Shown one piece after another: positions 1 to 7,983 of a DNA stretch of 64,000 nucleotides. This stretch comes from Caulobacter sp. 602-2 (GTDB lineage: Bacteria > Pseudomonadota > Alphaproteobacteria > Caulobacterales > Caulobacteraceae). The translations under genes were made by a program, and so were the position numbers. The stretch's first letter is position 1, and the number at the start of each line of letters is the position of its first letter. The DNA is taken from contig NZ_JAAKGT010000005.1 in assembly GCF_011043625.1 (NCBI RefSeq), positions 62,001-126,000 on the forward strand, read 5' to 3'. Under the pieces are notes generated by a model, which did not search any database, was not told the origin of the DNA, and saw only the letters and a program-made list of their open reading frames with translations.

Positions 1-216
1 CGCGGCGCAATAGTCGTACTGCGCCACCACCTTCAGGACACCCGAGGTCTGGATCGGGTCGGTGCTCGCCGCCACGGTCGCCACCTGGATGGTCCGCCCG
101 ATCACCTCGCCGTCGAAGAAGGCGAACACCTCGTGCGGCCCCGCGACGTCGAGGATGTCCACGCCCGGATAGAGCACGATCCCCACCGTGAACGGCGGCA
201 GCGCCGGGGCGGTCAT
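1..216 (-). CDS. DJ-1/PfpI family protein, C-terminal part missing at window edge
   Basis: Only the N-terminal 72 residues are in the window; the gene runs off the left edge. The reading begins MTAPALPPFTVGIVLYPGVD and continues with DILDVAGPHEVF, the pattern of the first strand and helix of the DJ-1/PfpI superfamily as found in isonitrile hydratases and in the N-terminal half of GlxA-type regulators. The catalytic cysteine and any C-terminal AraC domain would lie outside, so enzyme and regulator cannot be told apart. Its ATG overlaps the stop of the upstream 137-aa gene (ATGA), so it is the last visible gene of the tyrosinase/multicopper oxidase operon and probably translationally coupled. 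Confidence 0.85.
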   Translation of the reverse strand, partial: MTAPALPPFTVGIVLYPGVDILDVAGPHEVFAFFDGEVIGRTIQVATVAASTDPIQTSGVLKVVAQYDYCAA

Positions 217-626
217 TGGGCCACCGCGATGAACGAGGCCGTCACGCCGGCCGGCTCGCCGTTGTGCGGCTTGGCCCGCACGATCGTGCCGACGATCGAC
301 GGAACCTGGTCCACGCCGTCGGGCCACATATAGCCGGGCCAGCCGTAATAGTCGTACTCCCAGCCGGCCGTCGGCGTGCCGTCGCGGCCAAAGCCCCGGA
401 TGACGAGGGTCGTCGGCCCCTCGCACTCGGGATCGACCTCGCCCTTCAGGTCCAGCACGTAGCCGCCGCCCATGTCGAGCGTGCCCGTCAGGCTGCGCGG
501 CGTCGGGGTCTCGAAGGTGAACACCCCCTCGCCGAAGATCAGGCTGAGCGCCGTCTGGGCGTCATCGCCCACCAGCTCGGGATTGTTCAGGTAGCTGCGG
601 TAGGTCCACTTGCCGGCCAGCGCCAT
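213..626 (-). CDS. Hypothetical protein of the tyrosinase operon (137 aa)
   Basis: I do not recognise the family. The 137-residue product has no signal peptide or membrane segment and is rich in glycine and aromatic residues, with a run of Tyr and Trp (WEYDYYGWPGYMWPDG) near residues 88-104 and a predicted mostly beta character. It lies 24 nt after the tyrosinase stop and overlaps the following DJ-1 gene by 4 nt, so it is almost certainly co-transcribed. By position it could be an accessory or substrate-binding partner of the copper oxidases, but nothing in the sequence proves this. Start ATG follows a GGAGG-like sequence (gagggaggaaagcc on the minus strand). Confidence 0.8.
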   Translation of the reverse strand: MALAGKWTYRSYLNNPELVGDDAQTALSLIFGEGVFTFETPTPRSLTGTLDMGGGYVLDLKGEVDPECEGPTTLVIRGFGRDGTPTAGWEYDYYGWPGYMWPDGVDQVPSIVGTIVRAKPHNGEPAGVTASFIAVAQ

Positions 627-650
627 GGCTTTCCTCCCTCGTGCATCGCC

Positions 651-2366
651 TCAGTAGGCGTTGACCTCGACGCCCAGCAGTTCCGGCTCGGCCCGGGTCG
701 CGCCCGGGGCCGCGCCGTGGTCGTGCGACGGGGCCGCGTTCGACAGCATGCGCGGCTTCAGGCGCACCAGGCGGATGTTGAGCCCGGCGTCCGAAGCGGC
801 CGCGCCCAGGCCCTTGGCCATGGCCAGCTTGGCCAGCGGCGGCGACAGCGGCACGGTGAAGGTGACCGGCCGGGTCACCAGGTGCTGGCCGAACATCGAC
901 AGCGTGGTGACGAAGCCCGGCGAGTTGACGCCGACCGCCTCGCTCTCGGGCGTGTTGACCACCACCGCCAGGTCGTGACCGTGCTCGAACGGCGGCAGCT
1001 CCACCGTCAGGGTGGCCAGCAGCTTGGGGCCGTCCACCTTGACCGCCTCGGTCAGCAGCGACTGCGGCACGGCCACGTCGCCCGAGGCCAGGCTGGCGTC
1101 GCTGGGGATGTTCAGCTTGGCGAGGAACTGCTGCGGCTTGGCGGCGACGGCCGCCTTCAGGCGCGGACCCGGGCGCGGCGGCGGCACCACGTTCTCGCCC
1201 GACCCAGGCTGGTAGTCGTAGTCGAAGGCCCCGATGGTCTCGTAGGCGCCGGCCATCTGCTGGGCCGGCGGCAGAACCTGGCCGTCCGCGTTGCGGAAGA
1301 ACAGGAACGGCTCGGCCCGCCATTGGCCAAGATCACCACGCGGGTTGAGGTAGTTGGGGTTGTCGTCCGGCAGGGTCGGATAGCCGTAGCCCTGCTGCTT
1401 GCGCGTCCAGACGTCCCAGATGCGGTCGATGTTGGCGTGGTGCAGGAAGAACAGCGGATCGACCGGCGACAGGTTCGACTGCATGAAGCCGTCGCCATAG
1501 GTCGTGTTGCCGTTGGCGTCGGTCCAGATGCCGCCGACGCAGTTGTGCACCTTGTTGTGCGGCTGGCCTTCCATCACCCCGAAGCCGGTGATGCTGCTGT
1601 GGAACTGCGACTTGGGGCTGGCGAAGCCGATGAAGTCGCGCGGGGCCAGGGCGTTGTCGAGCATCCAGGCCGAGACGGCGCGGTTGGTGATGTCATCGAA
1701 GCCCGGACGCTGAGGGGTCGAGCCGCGCGACTTGGGCGGCGCGAAGAACATCGGCCCGCCCTTGGGCCCGATGTCGAACAGCAGGTCGGCCGGGAAGCGC
1801 AGGCCGCGGATCAGCAGCTGCTGGTTCTGGGCGGGGGTGAGGCCGTTCCAGAACTTCTCGAGCACCGGCCCGAACGCCCTGTTGAAGGCGTCCAGGCTCT
1901 GGATGTAGCCCGGATAGGTGCTGGGGTTGAGCACGCCCTGGAACATCTCGGCCGGCACTTGGGGATTGGCCGTCCAGTCCCAGTAGGGGAAGGCGAAGGT
2001 GTTGTCGCCGCTGAGCTTGCGGACCACCTGCTCGAACCAGCCCACATAGCCCCGGTGCCAGACCACGAACCACCAGTTGCCGTGCGGGCAGTCGACCGTG
2101 TGGGTCAGGGCGTGGTTGTACCAGTTGTAGGGATGCGACGGCGGCAGCTTCAGCATGATGTCGATCGCCCGGGCGTAGCTGGCCAGGGCCTTCTTGCCTT
2201 CCGGGCTGCTGACGTTCCAGCGCCGCCAGCGGGCCTTGGTCGGCGCGGCGGGCTGGGCCAGCGCCTGGCCGGCGGCCATCGCGCCCACGATCGCGGCGCC
2301 GCCGGCCATCAGGTCGCGGCGCGAGGGAGCGGAGAACGGGCCGAAGGCGGCGGGATCCTGGGTCAT
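651..2366 (-). CDS. Tyrosinase (polyphenol oxidase), Tat-exported
   Basis: Type-3 dicopper enzyme expected to hydroxylate monophenols and oxidise o-diphenols to quinones. The N-terminus carries SRRDLMAGGAAIVGAMAAG, a twin-arginine signal ending near AQA/Q, so export of the folded copper protein is likely. Copper site A is visible as HALTHTVDC, then HGNWWFVVWHRGYVGWFE, followed by FPYWDWT. Copper site B is visible as HNKVHNCVGG and, after a spacer, DPLFFLHHANIDRIWDVW. At 571 residues it is longer than the minimal bacterial tyrosinase and has a C-terminal beta-rich extension of about 200 residues, as in plant-type polyphenol oxidases. It lies 81 nt downstream of the multicopper oxidase on the same strand. 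True tyrosinase versus catechol oxidase cannot be decided from sequence. Confidence 0.93.
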   Translation of the reverse strand: MTQDPAAFGPFSAPSRRDLMAGGAAIVGAMAAGQALAQPAAPTKARWRRWNVSSPEGKKALASYARAIDIMLKLPPSHPYNWYNHALTHTVDCPHGNWWFVVWHRGYVGWFEQVVRKLSGDNTFAFPYWDWTANPQVPAEMFQGVLNPSTYPGYIQSLDAFNRAFGPVLEKFWNGLTPAQNQQLLIRGLRFPADLLFDIGPKGGPMFFAPPKSRGSTPQRPGFDDITNRAVSAWMLDNALAPRDFIGFASPKSQFHSSITGFGVMEGQPHNKVHNCVGGIWTDANGNTTYGDGFMQSNLSPVDPLFFLHHANIDRIWDVWTRKQQGYGYPTLPDDNPNYLNPRGDLGQWRAEPFLFFRNADGQVLPPAQQMAGAYETIGAFDYDYQPGSGENVVPPPRPGPRLKAAVAAKPQQFLAKLNIPSDASLASGDVAVPQSLLTEAVKVDGPKLLATLTVELPPFEHGHDLAVVVNTPESEAVGVNSPGFVTTLSMFGQHLVTRPVTFTVPLSPPLAKLAMAKGLGAAASDAGLNIRLVRLKPRMLSNAAPSHDHGAAPGATRAEPELLGVEVNAY

Positions 2367-2409
2367 GTCACGGACTCTCTCTGGGGATCGGATTGGGATC
2401 GGGGAAACA

Positions 2410-2437
2410 CCGGCGCGACCTTGCGAGGCCGCGCCGG
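2410..2437 (-). terminator. GC-rich hairpin between multicopper oxidase and tyrosinase genes
   Basis: Arms CCGGCGCG (2410-2417) and CGCGCCGG (2430-2437) pair perfectly, and the loop contains a further CCT/AGG pairing. On the minus strand the hairpin is followed by TGTTTCCCC, which is a poor T-tract. It may be a partial terminator or RNA-stabilising element that sets the ratio of the two oxidases rather than a full stop. Confidence 0.4.
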
Positions 2438-2447
2438 GAGGGGTCGG

Positions 2448-4556
2448 TCAGTGGTGGCCGTGGGACACGCCGCCGGCGCCGCCGGGCAGCACGATCTGGA
2501 CGTTCTGCATCATGCCCTGGTCCTCGTGGTCGAGGATGTGGCAGTGCAGGACGTACTCGCCGATGTAGCGCTGGTAGCGGGTGCGGACGATCAGGGTGTA
2601 GGGCAGGTAGGGACCGTTGTCGGTCTTCTGCACGCTCTTGACCCACAGGGTGTCCTTCCAGGCGCCCTTCAGGCCCGGATACTGCGGGTCGGCCGGCCCG
2701 GGGCCGAAGTCGTCGACCGCGCCGGGCGCGCTGACGTCCTTGCCGTTCGGATCCAGGATCTTGACGATCTGGAACGGGTTCACGTGGATGTGGAACGGGT
2801 GGCTGACGAACTCCGAGCGCAGCTCCCACTCCTGGGCGGTGCCCAGCACCAGGGTGCGGTCGACCCGGTCGGGCGCATAGGGGCGCGGGGCGTAGTCCTG
2901 CGAGCCCACCTCGAACTGCACCGGCATGTTGGTGTTCTGGCCGGGGATGGCGATGTTGAAGAGCACCTTCTCGGTCTCCGAACCCTTGATCTCGGCTTCG
3001 GTGATCGTCGGGTGCGGCACGAAGCGGGTCAGCTTCAGGCCGTTGCGCAGGTCGGCGACGACGCTGGCGCGCACGTCCGGCGGCATCTGCACGTTGGCGG
3101 CCGCCACCAGTTCGTTGGTGACGAAGGCCGGGATGTCGCGGACTTCCTGGCCCGGCGCGACGCTGACCTTGCCCAGCAGGCGCGTGCCGACGGCGATGCT
3201 GTTGACCGTGGCGCTGGGCGCGGTGTCGGCGTCGAGCATGCAGTAGTTGCCCGCCTTGGGGAAAACCACCAGCAGGTCGTTGCGATAGCCCGGCTGCAGG
3301 GTGACCACCGTCGCCTTGCGGGCCTGGGCGTCGGTCAGGCCGTCGTCGGCGACCACGTAGAAGGGCACGGGCTCGCCGATGCAGTAGGTCTTCTGGAAGG
3401 CCGGGCCGTCGGCCGCCGCCAGGCGCTCCATGGCCGCGGGGCCGCCGTCGGCCATCTTCACGAACTGCAGCGAGATGGTGTCGCGCACGCCGGCGTGGAT
3501 CATCCGCCAGCGAGCCAGCTCGCCCTGCTTGGCCGGCAGGGTCGCCAGCACCTGGCCGTTGATGCTGGTGTAGCGGCCCGACTGCCCCCAGCTGCCGGGA
3601 CCAAAGCCGTTGCCGTTGGCGTCGCTGTAGAACTCGATCACGCCGGTGTCGCCCGGATCGCAGACCCACTCGACCACGTTGCCCTTGGCGTCGGTCTTGA
3701 CCTTGATGTTCCCGTTCTTGTCCAGGCACGCGTACTGGATCTGCTGGAACACCAGCAACTTCTCCGGGATCGGGGTCCCGTTCTTGTAGAGCAGGGTGTC
3801 GAGGTCGCCGTTGGCGCTGGGGGTCGGCTTGCGGTCGCCCTTGATGACCAGGGCCCCGGCCATGCCGCTGGAAACCTGCAGCGCCGTCGAGCCGTGCCGG
3901 TGGGTGTGGTACCAGAAGGTGCCGGCCGGATGGTCGCGGGGGATGTTGTATTCGTACTCGAACTTCACCCCGGGATTGATCGACAGCAGCACGTTGTCGC
4001 TGTTGCCGGTGGGGCTGACCCACAGGCCATGGCTGTGCAGGTTGGTGCCGTTGTAGCAGTGCGGCACGTTGATCAGCCAGTTGGGGTCGGTGCAGCTGGG
4101 ATCGGCGGGCAGCCTGTTGTCCAGCGCGACGCGGACCGTCTCGCCCGGCCGCGTCAGGATCGTCGGCGCCACATAGGGCGTGGTCGACGAGACGTCGGTG
4201 CCGTTGTAGCTGCGCAGGTGGACCTTGTCGTAGCGCCCGTTGGCCGGGTTGTAGAGCCGCCCGTCGGTGTAGACGATGTTGAGCGCCAGGCGCTTGTCGG
4301 CGGTGATCGCCGCGGTCGACGGCGGGATGACGTAGCTCTTGTCGCCCGAGGCCGTGCCGGTGATCGCCAGCAGGCTGGTCGTTCCCTTCTGCGCCGCCTG
4401 CGCCGTCGCCTCGATCGGCGCGCCCAGCAGGCGGGGATTGTCGACGACCCGATCCTGCGCGGCGGCCGTCCCCGCCTGGATGGCGACGGCGGCCAGGGCC
4501 GCCCCTACCGTCAACGTCAAGCGCGCATTGCGCACGCGCCCACCAGCACCGCTCAT
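2448..4556 (-). CDS. Multicopper oxidase (laccase-like), exported
   Basis: Three-domain cupredoxin oxidase expected to couple one-electron oxidation of phenols or metals to reduction of O2. All four copper-ligand motifs are present: HSHGLW, WYHTHRHGS, HPFHIHVNPF and, near the C-terminus, YVLHCHILDHEDQGMM, the HCH-X3-H-X4-M pattern of a T1 site with an axial methionine. The N-terminus is a Sec-type signal (basic, then LTLTVGAALAAVAIQAGTAAAQ). A start six codons earlier would be TTG; the ATG at 4556 is preferred because GGGGAGG lies five bases before it. The product is 702 aa. First gene of the operon with tyrosinase. Copper tolerance (CopA-like) and laccase roles both remain possible, though the Met-rich repeats of CopA are absent. 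Confidence 0.94.
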   Translation of the reverse strand: MSGAGGRVRNARLTLTVGAALAAVAIQAGTAAAQDRVVDNPRLLGAPIEATAQAAQKGTTSLLAITGTASGDKSYVIPPSTAAITADKRLALNIVYTDGRLYNPANGRYDKVHLRSYNGTDVSSTTPYVAPTILTRPGETVRVALDNRLPADPSCTDPNWLINVPHCYNGTNLHSHGLWVSPTGNSDNVLLSINPGVKFEYEYNIPRDHPAGTFWYHTHRHGSTALQVSSGMAGALVIKGDRKPTPSANGDLDTLLYKNGTPIPEKLLVFQQIQYACLDKNGNIKVKTDAKGNVVEWVCDPGDTGVIEFYSDANGNGFGPGSWGQSGRYTSINGQVLATLPAKQGELARWRMIHAGVRDTISLQFVKMADGGPAAMERLAAADGPAFQKTYCIGEPVPFYVVADDGLTDAQARKATVVTLQPGYRNDLLVVFPKAGNYCMLDADTAPSATVNSIAVGTRLLGKVSVAPGQEVRDIPAFVTNELVAAANVQMPPDVRASVVADLRNGLKLTRFVPHPTITEAEIKGSETEKVLFNIAIPGQNTNMPVQFEVGSQDYAPRPYAPDRVDRTLVLGTAQEWELRSEFVSHPFHIHVNPFQIVKILDPNGKDVSAPGAVDDFGPGPADPQYPGLKGAWKDTLWVKSVQKTDNGPYLPYTLIVRTRYQRYIGEYVLHCHILDHEDQGMMQNVQIVLPGGAGGVSHGHH

Positions 4557-4595
4557 CGCAGCCTCCCCGAACAACGTTCCCCGAGGCTGAATACT

Positions 4596-4615
4596 ACCTA
4601 AGCGATACTCAAGGT
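4596..4615 (-). promoter_or_regulatory. Possible MerR-type dyad upstream of multicopper oxidase
   Basis: On the plus strand the 20-bp stretch begins ACCT and ends AGGT; read on the minus strand it is ACCTTGAG-N-AGGT, with TTGAGT as a possible -35 and TATTCA further on. CueR and related MerR regulators bind ACCT...AGGT dyads inside copper-gene promoters. Only four outer bases per arm match and the -35/-10 spacing is not the long one typical of MerR promoters, so this is weak. Confidence 0.25.
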
Positions 4616-4656
4616 GAAGGCTAAATTTTTGTGATCTTTCGCACAGGCCGCGCGCG

Positions 4657-5277
4657 TCACCGCCAGGCGTAGTTGAAGCTGACGCTGATCCGCTGCTCCT
4701 CGGCCTGGTTGGGCGTCACCTCGTGGCGCAGCCAGCTCTCCCACATCAGGACCGTGCCCGGCTCGGGCTGCACGTAGACGAAGGGCTGCAGGCTTTCGGG
4801 CGCGTCGTCCTGGCGGGTGGGCGCAGCCATCATCATCGGCAGGCGCGGATCCTCGAACTTCAGGGCCGAGGCGCCCGGCGGAATGGTCACGTAGACCGTG
4901 CCGGAGATCACGCTGTGGGGGTGGATGTGGCCGGTGTGCTGGCCGCCCGGATCCAGGATGTTGATCCAGAAGCTGTCCATCACCAGCTTGCCGCCCGCCA
5001 AGTCGAACCGCAGATCCTTGGCGAAGGCGGCCGCGTGCTTGTCGAGCTTCTTCTTGAGGTCTGCGAACAGGCTGTCGCGCTGGGGCAGGTCGTCCAGCGA
5101 GGCGTAGGAGGTGTAGCCCAGATAGCCCTTTCGCTCGGCCCAGGCCTGGCCGGCCTCGTCGTCCTCGGCCACGGCGATGCAGGCGTCGTGCAGGTCGTCG
5201 ATGAAGGTCTCGAAGCCCTTCTCGCCGGACAGGGTGGCTTCATAGAGCGGGGTGACGAAGAGCGAGCGGGTGGTCAT
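4657..5277 (-). CDS. Putative 2OG-Fe(II) oxygenase, TIGR02466 type
   Basis: The 206-residue product fits the TIGR02466/PF13759 group of putative 2-oxoglutarate- and iron-dependent oxygenases. Visible features are the iron-binding HTGHIHPHS stretch near residue 115 followed by GTVYV, and a distal RHEVTPN near the C-terminus that would supply the second histidine, ending with ISVSFNYAWR, typical of this fold. No signal peptide, so cytoplasmic. It is a single gene divergent from the downstream toxin-antitoxin pair. The substrate is unknown; members of this group are often annotated only by fold. Confidence 0.85.
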   Translation of the reverse strand: MTTRSLFVTPLYEATLSGEKGFETFIDDLHDACIAVAEDDEAGQAWAERKGYLGYTSYASLDDLPQRDSLFADLKKKLDKHAAAFAKDLRFDLAGGKLVMDSFWINILDPGGQHTGHIHPHSVISGTVYVTIPPGASALKFEDPRLPMMMAAPTRQDDAPESLQPFVYVQPEPGTVLMWESWLRHEVTPNQAEEQRISVSFNYAWR

Positions 5278-5339
5278 GGGGCGGGGTCATACAGGCGGCC
5301 GGCGTTGACGACAAACGGCGATTGGAACATCATGAGAAC

Positions 5340-5630
5340 ATGACCGTGAGCCTCACCATTCCCGCTGCGCTCGCCGCCCGCCTCAAAGCGGCCGCCGAAG
5401 CCGAGGGCAAGGACGTCGACACCTATGCGATCGACGTGCTTCACGTGATGTCCGACGAGGACTGGGGATACACCGACGACGACGCCTACTGGCGTGAACT
5501 GCGTGCTCAAGCAGACCAGACGCTGCGCGAAGGCGGTATTCCTTTCGAGGACATCCAGCGTTGGGTCGCGTCCTGGGACACCGAAGAGGAACTGCCGCCG
5601 CCAGAGCCGAAGGTCAAAGCGCGCGGATGA
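5340..5630 (+). CDS. Antitoxin-like protein of a ParD/RelB-type pair
   Basis: Small acidic protein (96 aa from ATG 5340) with an N-terminal ribbon-helix-helix-like stretch (VSLTIPAALAARLKAAAEAEG) and an acidic, proline-ending C-terminal tail that would bind and neutralise the partner. An upstream in-frame TTG at 5322 is less likely as a start. The stop overlaps the ATG of the following toxin gene (ATGA), the standard arrangement for type II pairs, with antitoxin first. Expected to repress its own promoter together with the toxin. Confidence 0.8.
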   Translation: MTVSLTIPAALAARLKAAAEAEGKDVDTYAIDVLHVMSDEDWGYTDDDAYWRELRAQADQTLREGGIPFEDIQRWVASWDTEEELPPPEPKVKARG

Positions 5631-5905
5631 AATCCATCGAGTTCGATCAGCGCGCCAGGCGTGACCTCATGAAGTTGCGCCGATGGCTCGTGAGCCGAGC
5701 GCCATCGGCGGCCGATCGCGCCATTGACGTCATCATGAAAAGCGTTGGCTCGCTCGGGGAGCTTCCGGACCGCGGCCGGCGCAAAGGTCATGGCATGCGC
5801 GAGCTTTACATCCCCTTCGGCGCCCATGGCTATGTGGTGCAGTATCGACAACAAGGCGACGCAGTCGTGATCCTGCGCATCAGACACAGCCTCGAACGTC
5901 GCTGA
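5627..5905 (+). CDS. ParE/RelE-family toxin
   Basis: A 92-residue protein of the ParE/RelE superfamily. Visible hallmarks are the N-terminal [16 protein letters not shown] helix, the central [13 protein letters not shown] strand with conserved Arg-Glu-Leu, and [25 protein letters not shown] at the C-terminus, which resembles the conserved RVLHxxR of ParE toxins. Its ATG overlaps the antitoxin stop, which also excludes the longer reading frame that begins inside the antitoxin gene. ParE proteins target gyrase while RelE proteins cut mRNA; sequence alone favours ParE here because the RelE catalytic basic cluster is not obvious. Confidence 0.85.
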   Translation: MKSIEFDQRARRDLMKLRRWLVSRAPSAADRAIDVIMKSVGSLGELPDRGRRKGHGMRELYIPFGAHGYVVQYRQQGDAVVILRIRHSLERR

Positions 5906-5933
5906 CTTCCCCGGACTCGCCTATATCTGCCTC

Positions 5934-7844
5934 GTGACCGACACCACCGCCGACATCCCCTCCCCCGCCGAACCGCCGAAGCTGTCCGGCGCCGCCCTGA
6001 TCAAGGACGAGGTCACGCGCCTGCCCGACGGGCCGGGCGTCTACCGGATGATCGGCGAAGGCGACGAGGTGCTGTACGTCGGCAAGGCCAAAAGCCTGAA
6101 GAAGCGCGTGGTGCAGTACGCGCAGGGCCGCTTCCACACCAACCGCATCGCCCACATGGTCGACGCCACGCGGGCGATGGAATTCGTCACCACCCGCACC
6201 GAAGCCGACGCCCTGCTGCTCGAGATCAACCTGATCAAGCAGCTGAAGCCGCGCTTCAACGTGCTGCTGCGCGACGACAAGAGCTTCCCCGAGATCCTCA
6301 TCCGCCGTGACCACGACGCCGCGCAGCTTCGCAAGCACCGCGGCGCCCACGCCATCAAGGGCGACTATTTCGGACCATTCGCCAGCGCCTGGGCGGTGAA
6401 CCGTACGCTCAACACCCTGCAGAAGGCGTTTCTTCTGCGCTCGTGCAGCGACAGCGTCTACGAGACGCGCGACCGGCCCTGCATGCTGCACCAGATCAAG
6501 CGCTGCGCCGCGCCCTGCACCGGCCTGATCAGCCTTGAGGACTACGGCGCGCTGGTCGACCAGGCCGAGGCGTTCCTGCGCGGCAAGTCCCGCGCCGTCA
6601 TGGCGTCGATGGCCAAGCAGATGGAAGAGGCCGCCGAGGAACTGGAGTTCGAGCGCGCCGCCCGCCTTCGCGACCGCATCCGCGCCCTGGCCGCCGTCGC
6701 CCAGGAAAGCCAGATCAACCCCGAGACCGTGGAAGAGGCCGACGTCGTCGCCCTGCATGTCGAGGGCGGCCAGGCCTGCGTGCAGGTGTTCTTCTTCCGC
6801 GCCGGCCAGAACTGGGGCAACCACGCCTACTTCCCCCGCATCACCGGCGCCGCCGAGGACGAGGAGGAAGGCGTCACCGAGGAGCAGCGGGTCATCACCG
6901 CGTTCCTGGGCCAGTTCTACGACGACAAGCCGATCCCGCGCCTAATCCTGGCCAACGTCCAGCCGGCCGACTCCGACCTGCTGAGCGAGGCCTTCGCGCT
7001 GAAGAGCGGCCGCAAGGTCGAGATCGCCGTGCCCAAGCGCGGCGAGAAGGCCGACCTCGTCGGTCACGCCCTGACCAACGCCCGCGAGGCGCTGGGCCGC
7101 CGGATGGCCGAAGGCAGCGCCCAGACCAAGCTGCTGGCCGGCGTGGCCGAGGCCTTCAAGCTGGACGCCCCGCCCGAGCGGATCGAGGTCTACGACAATA
7201 GCCACATCCAGGGAACCAATGCCGTAGGCGGCATGATCGTGGCCGGCCCCGAAGGCTTCATGAAGGGCCAGTACCGCAAGTTCAACATCCGCTCGACCGA
7301 GCTCACGCCCGGCGACGACTACGGCATGATGAAGGAGGTGCTGAAGCGCCGCTTCTCCCGCCTGGTCAAGGAAGAGGAAGAAGGCGACGACGCCAACCGC
7401 CCCGACCTCGTGCTGGTCGACGGCGGCAAGGGCCAGTTGGACGCGGCGCTGGAGATCATGGCCGACCTGGGCGTCGACGACATCGCCGTCGTCGGCGTGG
7501 CCAAGGGCCCCGATCGCGACGCGGGGCTGGAGCGCTTCTTCATCCCCGGCCAGACGCCGTTCATGCTCGAGCCCAAGTCGCCGGTGCTCTACTATCTGCA
7601 GCGTCTGCGCGACGAGGCCCACCGCTTCGCCATCGGCGCCCACCGCACCCGCCGCAGCATGGACCTGAAGAAGAACCCGCTCGACGAGATCGAGGGCGTG
7701 GGTCCCGGCCGCAAGAAGGCCCTGCTGCACGCCTTCGGCTCGGCCAAGGGCGTGGGCCGCGCCGGCGTCGAGGATCTGGTCAAGGTCGACGGCGTCAGCC
7801 AGGCCCTGGCCGAACGCATCCACGCCTTCTTCCGCAAGGGCTGA
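5934..7844 (+). CDS. uvrC: Excinuclease ABC subunit C
   Basis: Nucleotide-excision-repair nuclease that makes the 3' and 5' incisions around a UvrB-marked lesion. The 636 residues show the GIY-YIG domain near residue 34 (GPGVYRMI and [13 protein letters not shown]), a UvrB-binding UVR motif near residues 223-258 ([14 protein letters not shown]), the RNase H-like endonuclease domain with [13 protein letters not shown], and a C-terminal helix-hairpin-helix pair ([14 protein letters not shown]). It contains an acidic insert EDEEEGV and a second EEEEGDD that are probably surface loops. Start is GTG at 5934, 28 nt after the toxin gene. Length is normal for the family. Confidence 0.98.
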   Translation: MTDTTADIPSPAEPPKLSGAALIKDEVTRLPDGPGVYRMIGEGDEVLYVGKAKSLKKRVVQYAQGRFHTNRIAHMVDATRAMEFVTTRTEADALLLEINLIKQLKPRFNVLLRDDKSFPEILIRRDHDAAQLRKHRGAHAIKGDYFGPFASAWAVNRTLNTLQKAFLLRSCSDSVYETRDRPCMLHQIKRCAAPCTGLISLEDYGALVDQAEAFLRGKSRAVMASMAKQMEEAAEELEFERAARLRDRIRALAAVAQESQINPETVEEADVVALHVEGGQACVQVFFFRAGQNWGNHAYFPRITGAAEDEEEGVTEEQRVITAFLGQFYDDKPIPRLILANVQPADSDLLSEAFALKSGRKVEIAVPKRGEKADLVGHALTNAREALGRRMAEGSAQTKLLAGVAEAFKLDAPPERIEVYDNSHIQGTNAVGGMIVAGPEGFMKGQYRKFNIRSTELTPGDDYGMMKEVLKRRFSRLVKEEEEGDDANRPDLVLVDGGKGQLDAALEIMADLGVDDIAVVGVAKGPDRDAGLERFFIPGQTPFMLEPKSPVLYYLQRLRDEAHRFAIGAHRTRRSMDLKKNPLDEIEGVGPGRKKALLHAFGSAKGVGRAGVEDLVKVDGVSQALAERIHAFFRKG

Positions 7845-7983
7845 CGCCCCTACCCAAAACGCGCCCCGCGCGATTGACAACGCCGTTCGCCGAACGCAAC
7901 CTCAGGCCGCTCTGGAGAAGCATGCAACCTGCCACGCGGCGCGCCCGACGCGCCGTGTCCGAGCGCCTGGGGGAAACATCGCC

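Noticed and set aside
216..4601. Open frame of 1461 codons on the plus strand opposite the copper-oxidase operon
   Set aside because: It is the antisense frame of real genes with clear copper motifs. Long antisense frames are common in very GC-rich DNA; its composition is Arg/Gly/Ala/His/Val-rich with no domain.
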